A DNA stretch of 5,950 bases from Zoogloeaceae bacterium (GTDB lineage Bacteria; Pseudomonadota; Gammaproteobacteria; Burkholderiales; Rhodocyclaceae), in the NCBI GenBank assembly GCA_031281985.1, contig JAITEO010000281.1:1-5950 (forward strand). Reading direction: 5' to 3'. Below the pieces are notes generated by a model. The model was not told where the DNA came from and searched no databases. It saw only the letters and a program-made list of their open reading frames with translations. This document shows, piece by piece, positions 5,883 through 5,950 of this stretch (within the stretch, counting starts at the first letter, position 1; each line of letters begins with the position of its first letter). Both the position numbers and the translations under genes were made by a program.

Positions 5883-5950
5883 GGAAAAGCAGGGACGCAC
5901 GCTCGCCCGCAAATCATTCGCCGCGTGACAGCCCACGGGCGCACGCAGTG

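Larger units (their letters stand above)
5749..5950. other. Upstream region of uvrD, no convincing gene
   Basis: About 200 bp to the right edge. It contains a perfect inverted repeat (5761-5787), a weak promoter candidate (5854-5882), three ACCGG repeats (5832-5836, 5839-5843, 5862-5866) and the palindrome AACCGGTT (5861-5868). Two minus-strand frames are open from the right edge, to TAA at 5867-5869 and TGA at 5793-5795. Neither gives a recognisable protein. No tRNA or LexA box is seen. Confidence 0.5.

Noticed and set aside
5793..5950. Minus-strand frames open from the right edge, possible 3' end of an upstream gene
   Set aside because: The two frames (to TAA 5867-5869 and TGA 5793-5795) give short products, one Cys-rich, with no family resemblance; chance opening is likely over so short a stretch.
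5749..5950. LexA/SOS box upstream of uvrD
   Set aside because: Every CTG on the minus strand of this region was checked and none has CAG ten bases later.

Overview
The window carries one compact, four-gene minus-strand operon with short non-coding flanks. The layout suggests a betaproteobacterium (Burkholderiales, Rhodocyclales or Nitrosomonadales-like). The reasons are high GC with near absence of A/T-ending Leu and Ser codons, and the order uvrD - small PP0621-type protein - pilS - pilR, which I associate with that class. The lineage call is inference from gene order and composition; no rRNA or other marker is present.

Right to left, in the direction of transcription: (1) about 200 bp upstream (5749-5950) with a perfect 8-bp inverted repeat just before the first gene and a weak candidate sigma70 promoter; (2) uvrD (5748-3520), a complete UvrD/PcrA-type superfamily 1 DNA helicase with all helicase motifs and a C-terminal Tudor-like domain; (3) a 79-residue membrane-anchored, zinc-ribbon-like protein of the PP0621 type (3523-3284), function unknown; (4) pilS (3287-1638), a six-helix membrane sensor kinase with a PAS-like region; (5) pilR (1641-292), its sigma54-activating response regulator. 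All three gene junctions are four-base ATGA overlaps, so the genes are probably co-transcribed and translationally coupled.

PilS and PilR are the known two-component system that switches on sigma54-dependent transcription of the type IV pilin gene pilA. pilA itself is not in the window. uvrD is a repair/replication helicase with no known mechanistic link to pili; the linkage may be only conserved gene order, but it implies that pilSR can be transcribed from the uvrD promoter.

The left flank (1-291) has no convincing complete gene. It holds a GC-rich hairpin that probably ends the operon, two further stem-loops beside it, and a diverged 27-nt tandem repeat whose differences are all transitions. 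Faint traces of charged-helix protein tails suggest a decayed gene or mobile remnant.

I do not see a clearly new biological system here. The least explained items are the small zinc-ribbon protein and the structured or repeated left flank.
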